Below, piece after piece: positions 56,762-64,000 of a stretch of DNA of 64,000 bases. A model generated the notes under the pieces. It worked only from the letters and a program-made list of their open reading frames with translations. It searched no databases and was not told where the DNA came from. The first letter of the stretch is position 1, and the number at the start of each line of letters is the position of its first letter. The stretch comes from Deltaproteobacteria bacterium UBA1386 (GTDB lineage: Bacteria > Desulfobacterota > Syntrophorhabdia > Syntrophorhabdales > Syntrophorhabdaceae), in assembly GCA_002305765.1 (NCBI GenBank), contig DBQU01000118.1, positions 23,689 to 87,688 on the forward strand. The letters are read 5' to 3'. The position numbers and the translations under genes are program-made.

Positions 56762-57560
56762 GGACGAGGCCCTCTCCTGGCTCTCCTCCCTGGAGAACCC
56801 CAAGATCATCGCGGGGGGGACGGACCTCATGGTCAAGATGAGGGCGGGGAAACATTACAGCCATGTCATAGACGTGGCCGGCGTCCCCGAACTCCTCGGT
56901 GTGACGGAAAAGGACGGGAAGCTGTTCATAGGCCCGGCCACGACGCACGCGCGGCTCAGCTCCGAGGGCTCCATCGTCCGGAACGCCCGGAGCCTCGCGC
57001 TGGCATGCGGGCTCGTCGGCTCTCCGCAAATACGCAACATGGGCACCATCGGGGGCAATCTCGCGAACGCCTCCCCCGCCGCGGACTCCATACCTCCCCT
57101 GCTCGTGCACGACGCGGTCGTCACCCTGGAATCGAGGGACGCGAGCCGGAAGGTCCCTCTCGAAGAGGCCATCGTAGCGCCTTACGTCACATCCATAGAC
57201 GGGAAGGAACTGATCGGCTCCATAGAGATAAGCCCTCTCAGAGGATACCGGGAGGGTTACCGCCGGGTCGCCAAGAGGGCGACCTGGGCGATCTCCCGCC
57301 TCGGTGTCGCCTTCGCCATCAGGGAGGAGAACGGCATGTTCCTGGACGCGAAACTGGCTATCGGCTCGTGCACGCCCATGCCCTTCAGACCCAGGAAGGT
57401 GGAAGACCTGCTCAAGGGGGCCCCGAAGAACGAGGCCACCATATCGGACGCGATACGTATGACATTGGAGGAGATAAAGCTCATCTCGGGGATCAGGCCC
57501 TCCTATGCCTACAAGCTCCCCGTCCTGAAAGGCATTCTCGAAGAAGTGCTCAGAGGTTGA
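56724..57560 (+). CDS. Molybdenum hydroxylase FAD subunit (CoxM-like)
   Basis: The 278-residue subunit has the FAD motifs AGGTDLMVKMRAG and TIGGNLANASPAADSIPPL and the C-terminal CO-dehydrogenase flavoprotein domain (GYRRVAKRATWAISRLGVAFAI, GSCTPMPFRP). It transfers electrons to an acceptor. The order S-M-L with separate subunits is as in CODH and nicotinate dehydrogenases. It ends 7 bp before the large-subunit gene. Confidence 0.92.
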   Translation: MLPKFVSVIARAKDEALSWLSSLENPKIIAGGTDLMVKMRAGKHYSHVIDVAGVPELLGVTEKDGKLFIGPATTHARLSSEGSIVRNARSLALACGLVGSPQIRNMGTIGGNLANASPAADSIPPLLVHDAVVTLESRDASRKVPLEEAIVAPYVTSIDGKELIGSIEISPLRGYREGYRRVAKRATWAISRLGVAFAIREENGMFLDAKLAIGSCTPMPFRPRKVEDLLKGAPKNEATISDAIRMTLEEIKLISGIRPSYAYKLPVLKGILEEVLRG

Positions 57561-57567
57561 AGGAACT

Positions 57568-59724
57568 ATGTTCATAGGACAGGATATAACACGCGTTGAC
57601 GCCCTCGACAAGGTTCTGGGGACGGCGGCCTTTGCCCACGACCTCAAGAAGAACAACATGCTCTTCGCCTGCGTTGTCCGCAGCTCCCGCCCCCACGCGG
57701 TGATAAAGAGGATCGACGTCTCCGCCGCCCGTGCCCTGGAAGGGGTCGTCACGATCCTCTCTCACGAGGACATACCCGGAGAGAACCTCTTCGGAGCCAT
57801 CAAGAAGGACCAGCCCTTCCTCGCCGCGGGACGCGTCCGCTACAAGGGGGAGGCCATCCTCGTCGTCGTCGCGACCACCGAGGAGGCGGCTCGCAGGGCA
57901 GCGGACCTCGTCAGTATCGAATACGAAGACCTCGGGAACATATCGGATCCTTTCATTTCCATACAATCCCCCGTCCTCATCCATGACGGGGGAAACCTCC
58001 TCAGCCACCGCAAGGTCGTCAAGGGCGACGTAGCGAAGGGTTTCGAATCCTCCGACGTCATCGTGGAGAACGCCTACAGCACGACCTGGATCGATCACGC
58101 CTACATGGAGACCGAGGCGGGTCTCGCCTACCTCGACGACAGGGGAAGGGTGGTCGTCGCCTCCTCCACCCAGAACATCCATTACAAGATGAAGGAGATA
58201 TCGAGACTGCTTGCCATCCCACCGGAGGAGGTCCGGGTCGTCCAGGCCACGACCGGTGGGGGTTTCGGCGGCAAGCTCGACGTCACCGTCGAAGGTTACC
58301 TCGCACTTGCCGTCTGGCACACGAAGAGGCCCGTCTTCATGAGGTACACGAGGGAGGAAAGCCTCCTCGCCCAGACAAAGAGGCATCCCCTCTACATCGT
58401 CTACAAGACGGGGGCCAGAAAGGACGGCAGCCTCACCGCCGTCGAGGTGAACATCGTCGGCGATACGGGGCCCTACAATTCCTACGGCGAGACGGTCTGT
58501 TTACGGGCGGCCGTACACGCGACGGGGCCCTACGAGGTCCCCAATGTCCTCGTGAACTCACGGATGTTCTACACGAATAACCCCGTATCGGGCGCCATGC
58601 GGGGCTTCGGCGTGCCCCAGCTCGCCCTCGCCCACGAATCCCAGCTCGACGAGATCGCCGGGCTCATCGGCATGGATCCCCTCGACATACGGATGAAGAA
58701 CGCCCTGAAGAGGGGTTCGCTGACCGCCACCTCGCAGGCCCTGAACCACAGCGCGGGGCTCCTTGAGACCTTGAAGGCGGTGGAGCCTTTCTGGAGGGAG
58801 CGGCGCAAAGAGGGACCGGGCAGCGGCTTCGGCCTGGGTTGCATGTACTATGGCATCGGTAACACGGGAATTTCTAACCCCTCGAGCTGCTATCTCACCC
58901 TCACGCCCGAGGGCAGGGTGGAGATGCACTCCGGGGTCTGCGACATCGGCCAGGGGTCGGACACGGTGCTCCTGCAGATACTCTGCGATGCCCTCGGCAT
59001 GGAAGAGATGGGCATCGACCTCGTGCGGGGCGATACGGACACGTCCTATGACGCCGGTTCCACCTCGGCAAGCCGCCAGACCTACATATCGGGAATGGCC
59101 GTCTGCAACGCGGCCCAGAAGTTGAAGAAGTACCTGAAGGAACACGGGCACTATGACGGTAAGCCCCTCAAAGAGATCTATCGCGACGCCGGGGACAAGG
59201 GCGTCCCCATCTTCGAGGGCCACTTCGATCCGCCCACGACGGCACCGGACCCCGAGACATCGCAGGGCGCCCCCTACGCCACGTACGCCTTCGCGACACA
59301 TATGACGCAGGTCGACGTCGACGAGGTGACGGGCGTCTGCAAGGTCATCAAGGTGCACGCGGCCCACGACGTGGGAAGGGCCATCAATGTGAGCAGCGTG
59401 AGGGGACAGATCTATGGGGGTGTGGCCATGGGGATCGGCCTCGCGCTCATGGAGGAGTTCATACCCGGGAAGAGCGGGTCCTTCGACAATTACTATCTCC
59501 CGACGTCCATGGACATGCCCGAGGTCGAAGCGATGATCGTCGAAGACCGCGAGCCCACGGGACCTTTCGGGGCCAAAGGGGTCGGCGAACCGGCCCTCAT
59601 TCCCCAGGCCGCGGCCATCGTGAACGCGATCAAGGACGCGACGGGAGTCCGGATGCGCCAGCTACCATGCGACATAGAGAGGCTGAAGCTGGCCCTGGAG
59701 AAGGATAAAGAGAACAAGGGATGA
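57568..59724 (+). CDS. Molybdenum hydroxylase large (Mo-cofactor) subunit
   Basis: The 718-residue catalytic subunit has the cofactor-binding GGGFGGK (residues 230-236), GAMRGFGVPQ (342-351), DIGQGSDTVLLQI, and the catalytic Glu674 in GVGEPALIPQ. It lacks the CODH-specific AYRCSFR loop, so it is a substrate hydroxylase of the xanthine dehydrogenase type. E. barkeri splits its nicotinate dehydrogenase large subunit in two and contains selenium; here a single chain is present and no in-frame TGA or Sec signal was noted. The likely reaction is hydroxylation of nicotinate at C6 (context). Confidence 0.9.
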   Translation: MFIGQDITRVDALDKVLGTAAFAHDLKKNNMLFACVVRSSRPHAVIKRIDVSAARALEGVVTILSHEDIPGENLFGAIKKDQPFLAAGRVRYKGEAILVVVATTEEAARRAADLVSIEYEDLGNISDPFISIQSPVLIHDGGNLLSHRKVVKGDVAKGFESSDVIVENAYSTTWIDHAYMETEAGLAYLDDRGRVVVASSTQNIHYKMKEISRLLAIPPEEVRVVQATTGGGFGGKLDVTVEGYLALAVWHTKRPVFMRYTREESLLAQTKRHPLYIVYKTGARKDGSLTAVEVNIVGDTGPYNSYGETVCLRAAVHATGPYEVPNVLVNSRMFYTNNPVSGAMRGFGVPQLALAHESQLDEIAGLIGMDPLDIRMKNALKRGSLTATSQALNHSAGLLETLKAVEPFWRERRKEGPGSGFGLGCMYYGIGNTGISNPSSCYLTLTPEGRVEMHSGVCDIGQGSDTVLLQILCDALGMEEMGIDLVRGDTDTSYDAGSTSASRQTYISGMAVCNAAQKLKKYLKEHGHYDGKPLKEIYRDAGDKGVPIFEGHFDPPTTAPDPETSQGAPYATYAFATHMTQVDVDEVTGVCKVIKVHAAHDVGRAINVSSVRGQIYGGVAMGIGLALMEEFIPGKSGSFDNYYLPTSMDMPEVEAMIVEDREPTGPFGAKGVGEPALIPQAAAIVNAIKDATGVRMRQLPCDIERLKLALEKDKENKG

Positions 59725-59746
59725 ACCGAGTGAAAGGAGGAGGCGT

Positions 59747-60892
59747 ATGAGCACGCTCGTTATAAGGAATGTGGGAACCATCTTCACAGGCGACATCGAA
59801 AGACCTGTTGTGAACGGTCCTGTCTCCATCCTCATCGAGGACGGGAAGATCAAGGCCATCGAGGGCACAGAGCCTAAGGCGGACAAGGCCATCGATGCCA
59901 ATGGCATGACGGTCTGCCCGGGATTCATCGATTCCCACGTGCACTTCGTCTTCGGCGATTTCACTCCTCGTCAGAGCCAGCTCGGGTATATCGAAAGCAG
60001 TCTCCATGGCGGCGTGACATCGATGATATCCGCCGGTGAGGTCCACCTGCCCGGCAGGCCGACGGACCCCAAGGGGACGAAGGCCCTCGCGCTTCTGGCC
60101 CAGAAATCCTTCGCCAAGCTGAGGCCGGCGGGCGTTAAGACATACGGCGGCGGCCTGATACTCGAAAAAGGTCTCGTCGAGGCCGACTTCAAGGAACTCG
60201 CCGAAGATGGCGTGTGGCTTGTCGGCGAGATCGGTCTCGGGAGCATAAAGGCGGCCGAAGAGGCGCGGCAGATGGTCGAGTGGGCAAAGAAGTACGGCAT
60301 GAAGGTCCTCATGCACGTCGGCGGCACATCGGTGCCGGGAAGCTCCACCGTGACCTGTGACGATGTCCTCGTGGCGAAACCCACGGTGGCCTGCCATTTG
60401 AACGGCGGACCCACGAGCATCCCCGTGCCGGAGGTGAAGCGGGTCATCGAGCAGACGGACTGCGCCATCGAGGTGGTGCACTGCGGCAATCCCCTGTCGG
60501 CCCTCGAGATCGGCAGGTTCATGAAGGAAAAGGGAATGCTGAAGCGGCTCATCCTCGGCAACGACGCCCCCTCGGGGACGGGGGTCATCCCTCTCGGGAT
60601 ATGGAGGATGGTCAACTTCATGTCCTCCCTCTGCGACATACCCGCTGAGACGGCAGTCTGCTTCGCAACGGGGAACACGAAGAACGTCTTCGGACTCGCC
60701 CAGGGCATCGTGGCGCCCGGCTGCGACGCCGATCTCCAGATCATCGACGCTCCCATGGGTTCCGCCGGCAAGGACGCGAAGGCGGCCATCGAGGTCGGGG
60801 ACATCCCCGGCATCGGGATGGTCCTCATCGACGGAGCGGTGAAAACACAGGTCAGCAGAAACACCCCGCCGCCCGTCAGGAAAACGGCGTAA
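59747..60892 (+). CDS. ena: Enamidase (1,4,5,6-tetrahydro-6-oxonicotinate amidohydrolase)
   Basis: The 381-residue amidohydrolase matches Eubacterium barkeri enamidase in length (about 385) and layout. It has the metal motif DSHVHF (His64, His66), the bridging acid in VGEIGLGS (Glu161), MHVGGTSVPGSS (His190), ACHLNGGPTS (His217), VVHCGNPLS (His245) and LGNDAPSGTG (Asp273). The enzyme opens the partly reduced ring of 6-oxo-tetrahydronicotinate to 2-formylglutarate and ammonia. AAAGGAGGAGG precedes the ATG. Its location between the Mo hydroxylase and the 6-hydroxynicotinate reductase supports the assignment. Confidence 0.85.
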   Translation: MSTLVIRNVGTIFTGDIERPVVNGPVSILIEDGKIKAIEGTEPKADKAIDANGMTVCPGFIDSHVHFVFGDFTPRQSQLGYIESSLHGGVTSMISAGEVHLPGRPTDPKGTKALALLAQKSFAKLRPAGVKTYGGGLILEKGLVEADFKELAEDGVWLVGEIGLGSIKAAEEARQMVEWAKKYGMKVLMHVGGTSVPGSSTVTCDDVLVAKPTVACHLNGGPTSIPVPEVKRVIEQTDCAIEVVHCGNPLSALEIGRFMKEKGMLKRLILGNDAPSGTGVIPLGIWRMVNFMSSLCDIPAETAVCFATGNTKNVFGLAQGIVAPGCDADLQIIDAPMGSAGKDAKAAIEVGDIPGIGMVLIDGAVKTQVSRNTPPPVRKTA

Positions 60893-60913
60893 GGGAAAAG
60901 CCCGGGGTGTCAT

Positions 60914-62437
60914 ATGAAGATAGACCTTGATAAATGCAAAGGCTGCGGGCTCTGCGAAGAGGTGTGCCCCCTGGGGGTGATAACCCTCAAGGACAGGAAG
61001 GCCGCCATCGGCCCCGGTTGTGTCGAGTGCAAGACCTGCATGAAGGTGTGCCCCGAGGCCGCCTTTACGCCGGAAACCCCCGCGGACCATCCCATGTGCA
61101 CCTCGTGCCCCATCATGTGCAGGATCCCCGAGGGCGGGCACGGTGCCTGCATGAGATACTACAACGAAAAAGGTGAGATACTGCGCGTGGGCCGGGTCCA
61201 CTCCTATGAAGAGGTGATGGACCTCGTGCGCGAAGGGACGGGCGCCGGACCCATCGGCACGCCCCTTATCACCGGGATCGGCTCGGGTACGACCTACCCT
61301 GACTTCAGACCCTCGCCTTTCATCGTCAGCGGGGTCAAGGACGGCATCGACATCGTCACCGTCGTCACCGAGGCCCCCTTGAGCTACAGCGGCGTGAAGC
61401 TTAAGGTCGACACGGACCTCCACGTGGGGGAGGAAGGCAAAAAAGTGTACGTCCGCAGAAAGGGCAAACGCCACATCGGCCACCTCTGCACCGAGGAATA
61501 CGGGTCGAAGATACTCTCCCTCGGCGGCGTGAACATACTCACATCGAAGGACGGTCTGTTTGCCGCGAGGGTCCTCCACGAGTTCCTTCAGGGCAAGAAG
61601 ATAAAGGTCGAGGTCGAAGACGGCACGAAGCTGGAACTCGCCCTCGGCATGGAGCCCGAGATCGGCGGGATCGTGGAAGAGCGGATGCGCGTCGGCTGCG
61701 GAAGCGCCACGACGGGGCTCTTCGCGCCCTACATGTTCGATGCCGCCGACGAGGTGATCGTCCTCGACGGCCACATCACCGGGCTCTTCAGCGAGCACCC
61801 GTCGGGCAGATACCTCGGCAAGCCCCGTTCCCCCATACAGCTCACGGGGCAGAAAAGCACCGAGGGCCGGTATTTTCCCAACAAGGGCAGCGGCTGGGGA
61901 GGAACGGACATCGTGAACCCCCTGGACGTCATAGAGGACGTTGACAGGAGCAAATGCTTCGACGGCATGACGCTGCTCATCACGGAAACGACGGGCAGGA
62001 AATCGGCATTCTACCGGTGGCAAAAAGACAGGTTCGTGGAAGGCGCGCCGACCCCGGAAGCCGTCACGTTCCTTAACGTCCTCAAGGATTCCTGCGAGCT
62101 CTCGCGCGTGAGCGCTGTGTTCGCGGCGGGTGTCGGCGGCTCGGCCCGGGCGGGCGTGACAAAGAACCCCATCAGGCTGACGAGGGCCGTCCACGACGGC
62201 AGGGTGTCCGTCACCGTCGGCGGCGCGCGGCCTTTCATATTCCCCGGAGGCGGCATCAATTTCCTCGTCGACGTGGAAAAGATAAAGCACGGGAGCATCT
62301 ATGTCTCACCGACCCCTTCCTTCATACTCCCCATCGAGTACACCATGACGCTCGAGACGTTCAGGGAGATCGGGGGCCATATCGAAGCCATCAGGCCGGT
62401 GGGGGAAGCGCTTCAGAGGAAAGACAAGGACCGTTAG
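60914..62437 (+). CDS. hnr: 6-hydroxynicotinate reductase
   Basis: The 507-residue iron-sulfur enzyme starts with two [4Fe-4S] ferredoxin motifs (C8-x2-C11-x2-C14-x3-C18 and C36-x2-C39-x2-C42-x3-C46) and a third Cys cluster C62-x2-C65-x3-C69-x9-C79. A large C-terminal region typical of Hnr follows (PSPFIVSGVKDGIDIVTVVTEAP, GGGINFLVDVEKIKHGSIYVSPTPSFILPIEYTM). It reduces 6-hydroxynicotinate to 1,4,5,6-tetrahydro-6-oxonicotinate with ferredoxin. The ribosome site is weak. It is followed 8 bp later by a UPF0280 gene. Confidence 0.85.
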   Translation: MKIDLDKCKGCGLCEEVCPLGVITLKDRKAAIGPGCVECKTCMKVCPEAAFTPETPADHPMCTSCPIMCRIPEGGHGACMRYYNEKGEILRVGRVHSYEEVMDLVREGTGAGPIGTPLITGIGSGTTYPDFRPSPFIVSGVKDGIDIVTVVTEAPLSYSGVKLKVDTDLHVGEEGKKVYVRRKGKRHIGHLCTEEYGSKILSLGGVNILTSKDGLFAARVLHEFLQGKKIKVEVEDGTKLELALGMEPEIGGIVEERMRVGCGSATTGLFAPYMFDAADEVIVLDGHITGLFSEHPSGRYLGKPRSPIQLTGQKSTEGRYFPNKGSGWGGTDIVNPLDVIEDVDRSKCFDGMTLLITETTGRKSAFYRWQKDRFVEGAPTPEAVTFLNVLKDSCELSRVSAVFAAGVGGSARAGVTKNPIRLTRAVHDGRVSVTVGGARPFIFPGGGINFLVDVEKIKHGSIYVSPTPSFILPIEYTMTLETFREIGGHIEAIRPVGEALQRKDKDR

Positions 62438-62445
62438 GTGGACCG

Positions 62446-63300
62446 ATGTACGTCGAGGTCGGCCCCGCCAGCCTTGTGATACGGGGCGAAAAGAACGGCA
62501 AGGCCCATGCTTTTCTCAGGAAAGAGGTGGAGAGTCTCGTCGCTGACATCCTGAGGGACATCCGCGAATGTCTTCCCGTCCTGAGGCAGAGGGCGCACAG
62601 GATCAGGAACGTATCCGCCCTCCCCGAGGTGGCAAAACGAATGACGGCAGCGGCAAAGATGGTCAGTGAGACGACGTTGACACCCATGGCGGCGGTCGCC
62701 GGCACCGTGGCGGACATGGTGAAGGAGCATTTTACGGCACGAGACATCGACCTTCTCATGGTGAACAACGGCGGTGATCTGTCCATCTTCAACGCGACGG
62801 GCAGGGCCCTCACGGTCGGGATCGGTGACATCGTGACGGGAAAGGTAACGCCTTATGTTATACGGCTCAAGGATATGCGAGACCTCGGCATGGCGACAAG
62901 CGGGTTCGGCGGCAGGAGTCTGACCCTGGGCATAGCCGATACCGTGACGGCCATCGCCGGGACGGGCGCCGTCGCAGACGCGGCGGCAACGCACATCTGC
63001 AACCGCACCACCATCGAGGCCGGCGCGGTGGTCCGCAAGGCGGCCGAGCTCGTGGACCCCGAAACGGACATACCCGATGAGGATGTGACCGTGGAGGTGG
63101 GCCCTCTGTCCGATGCGCTCATCGCTCAAGCGCTTGCAAGAGGACTCGGGACCGCGCGGGACCTCACGGACAGGAACATCATCGATTACGCCGTCGTGGC
63201 GCTCAAGGGAAGCATCGTCACAACAGAGACGGGCAATAAGAACAAAAATATAACGCTGGAGGTGCAGGATGGAAATCAGGAAGATCGTCACCATCGTTGA
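62446..63300 (+). CDS. UPF0280 family protein (ApbE-like fold)
   Basis: The 284-residue protein belongs to UPF0280: RQRAHRIRNVSALPEVAKRMTAAAKMVSETTLTPMAAVAGTVADMV, VNNGGDLSIFNAT, TSGFGGRSLTLGIADTVTAIAGTGAVADAAATHICNRT. The TPMAAVAGTVAD, NNGGD and ADAAAT segments are similar in layout to the flavin transferase ApbE, which attaches FMN to proteins. A role in placing a flavin on the adjacent Hnr is an inference. It overlaps the next gene by 32 bp. Confidence 0.82.
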   Translation: MYVEVGPASLVIRGEKNGKAHAFLRKEVESLVADILRDIRECLPVLRQRAHRIRNVSALPEVAKRMTAAAKMVSETTLTPMAAVAGTVADMVKEHFTARDIDLLMVNNGGDLSIFNATGRALTVGIGDIVTGKVTPYVIRLKDMRDLGMATSGFGGRSLTLGIADTVTAIAGTGAVADAAATHICNRTTIEAGAVVRKAAELVDPETDIPDEDVTVEVGPLSDALIAQALARGLGTARDLTDRNIIDYAVVALKGSIVTTETGNKNKNITLEVQDGNQEDRHHR

Positions 63301-63844
63301 AGATACGCTTATCGACGGAGAGAAGAAGGCCGCGAAGCCCATCAGGAAGGCCGCCTGTATCGCCGTCATCAAGAACCCTTACGCCGGGAAGTATGAGGAA
63401 GACCTCACTCCCCTCATCGATTTCAGCGAAGAGATAGGCAAGACGATATCAGAGCGTGCCGTCGTGGCCCTCGGGGTTGACAGAAAACCGGAGAGCTACG
63501 GCAAGGCAGCGATCGTAGGCGAAAAAGGCGAGCTGGAACACGCCGCGGCCCTTCTCCACCCGAAACTCGGCACCCCGCTGCGCAACGCCGTCGGCGGAGG
63601 CAAATCGATCATCCCCTCAGCGAAGAAGATGGGCAAGATGGGCGACACCATCGACATCCCCGTCCACTTCAAGGACGCGGCCTTCGTCAGGTCCCATTTC
63701 GACGCCATGACCGTTTCCGTCAGCGATTCGCCCCGCTCCGACGAGATCCTCCTCGCCGTCGCCGTAACCGACGGCGGCAGACCCAACCCCCGCATCGGCG
63801 GCCTCAAAAAAGAAGAGGCAAAGTGCGAGGATGGACTCAGGTAA
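63269..63844 (+). CDS. 'Amino acid synthesis' family protein (DUF1185)
   Basis: The 191-residue protein matches PF06684: RKIVTIVEDTLIDGEKKAAKPIRKAACIAVIKNPYAGKYEEDLTPLID, GKAAIVGEKGELEHAAALLHPKLGTPLRNAVGGGKSIIPSAKKMG, and a final VTDGGRPNPRIGGL. The name is historical; no enzyme activity is assigned with confidence. In my recollection it often occurs beside UPF0280 and 6-hydroxynicotinate reductase-like genes in proteobacteria. GGAGGTG precedes the ATG at 63269. It is the last gene of the operon in this window. Confidence 0.8.
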   Translation: MEIRKIVTIVEDTLIDGEKKAAKPIRKAACIAVIKNPYAGKYEEDLTPLIDFSEEIGKTISERAVVALGVDRKPESYGKAAIVGEKGELEHAAALLHPKLGTPLRNAVGGGKSIIPSAKKMGKMGDTIDIPVHFKDAAFVRSHFDAMTVSVSDSPRSDEILLAVAVTDGGRPNPRIGGLKKEEAKCEDGLR

Positions 63845-63900
63845 AGACGGCTTGAGCCGCTTGAACCGCTTGAGTGGCTTGAGAGTGAGAAGCAAGAGAC
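63845..63900. repeat. GGCTTGAGCCGCTTGAACC word repeat
   Basis: GACGGCTTGAGCCGCTTGAACCGCTTGAGTGG begins right after the last stop codon and belongs to the same family as 8760-8899 and 19815-19967. An opposite arm is not seen before the window ends. The remaining 63901-64000 shows no gene. Confidence 0.65.
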
Positions 63901-64000
63901 CAGAAGCGGTCGGATTGGAGAAAGCTCTGGTCCCGGCTCCTGCCGGCGGAACGGGCCGTGCCATCAGGCAAGGTTCCTAACCCTCAACAGCCTGTTGATA

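Noticed and set aside
58040..58062. tRNA-like TTCGAATCC stretch
   Set aside because: It lies inside the hydroxylase large-subunit gene and no cloverleaf arms surround it.
56282..59724. Aerobic carbon monoxide dehydrogenase (coxMSL)
   Set aside because: The gene order is S-M-L and the large subunit lacks the Cys-containing AYRCSFR loop needed for the Mo-Cu site.
59630..62290. Very long open frame (886 codons) on the minus strand opposite enamidase and hydroxynicotinate reductase
   Set aside because: It is opposite two well-recognised genes, its translation is Asp/Arg/Val/Gly-rich without domains, and long antisense frames are expected in GC-rich genes.

Overview
The window is a GC-rich (about 60% by eye) stretch of a bacterial chromosome. 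Its gene set suggests a strictly anaerobic, probably syntrophic bacterium of the Desulfobacterota / Syntrophorhabdus-like type. The pointers are a benzoyl-CoA-reductase-like subunit pair, a TRAP carboxylate transporter, a molybdenum hydroxylase, Rex, a desulforedoxin-like module, NifU/GGGtGRT proteins and a Rieske/cytochrome b operon. This placement is inference from family content; no 16S or other marker is present. No tRNA, rRNA, CRISPR, prophage or insertion sequence was seen.

Layout. 0-13 kb: small housekeeping and accessory genes (methyltransferase, glucokinase, a GMP-synthase ATP-PPase subunit, GNAT, Usp, Rnk, HAD, GGGtGRT/NifU pair, a NusA-like protein), with a candidate small RNA at 4.8 kb. 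13.3-17.9 kb: an overlapping sdhCAB - Rieske - cytochrome b operon. 17.9-19.8 kb: a degenerate Eco57I-like methylase on an almost leaderless transcript. 20-26 kb (minus strand): RecO, MobB, Nudix, VIT/vWA, TPR and HDOD proteins. 26-31 kb: an ECF sigma/anti-sigma pair, a region-2-only sigma relative, and two lysine-rich histone-H1-like proteins, one joined to a desulforedoxin-like centre. 31-36 kb: a cyclic-nucleotide-domain GspE/PilB ATPase and a MoxR/CoxE pair. 36-38.5 kb: two paralogous aminotransferases preceded by a phenylalanine-rich leader peptide and two tandem terminators. 38.8-48 kb (minus strand): bioD, rex, and a maf-yggS-argH-lipoprotein-lysA-dapF-dapA-dapB run.

The most interesting block is 48.6-63.8 kb. 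A benzoyl-CoA-reductase-like pair sits in its own unit with a perfect consensus promoter and a terminator. It is followed by an XRE-cupin regulator, a CoA-acylating (methylmalonate-semialdehyde type) aldehyde dehydrogenase, a Tat-exported TRAP transporter, a three-subunit molybdenum hydroxylase, an enamidase, a 6-hydroxynicotinate reductase, a UPF0280 protein and an 'amino acid synthesis' family protein. Read together they suggest anaerobic nicotinate (or related N-heterocycle) catabolism: hydroxylation, ferredoxin-type reduction, ring opening to 2-formylglutarate, then possibly oxidative decarboxylation to glutaryl-CoA by the aldehyde dehydrogenase. That would replace the B12-dependent branch known from Eubacterium barkeri.

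Intergenic DNA is unusual. Five of the six convergent gene junctions carry a long inverted repeat reaching close to the stop codons. The repeats use a few recurring 'words'. Two convergent junctions hold copies of one composite palindromic element whose hairpin stems differ by compensatory changes.
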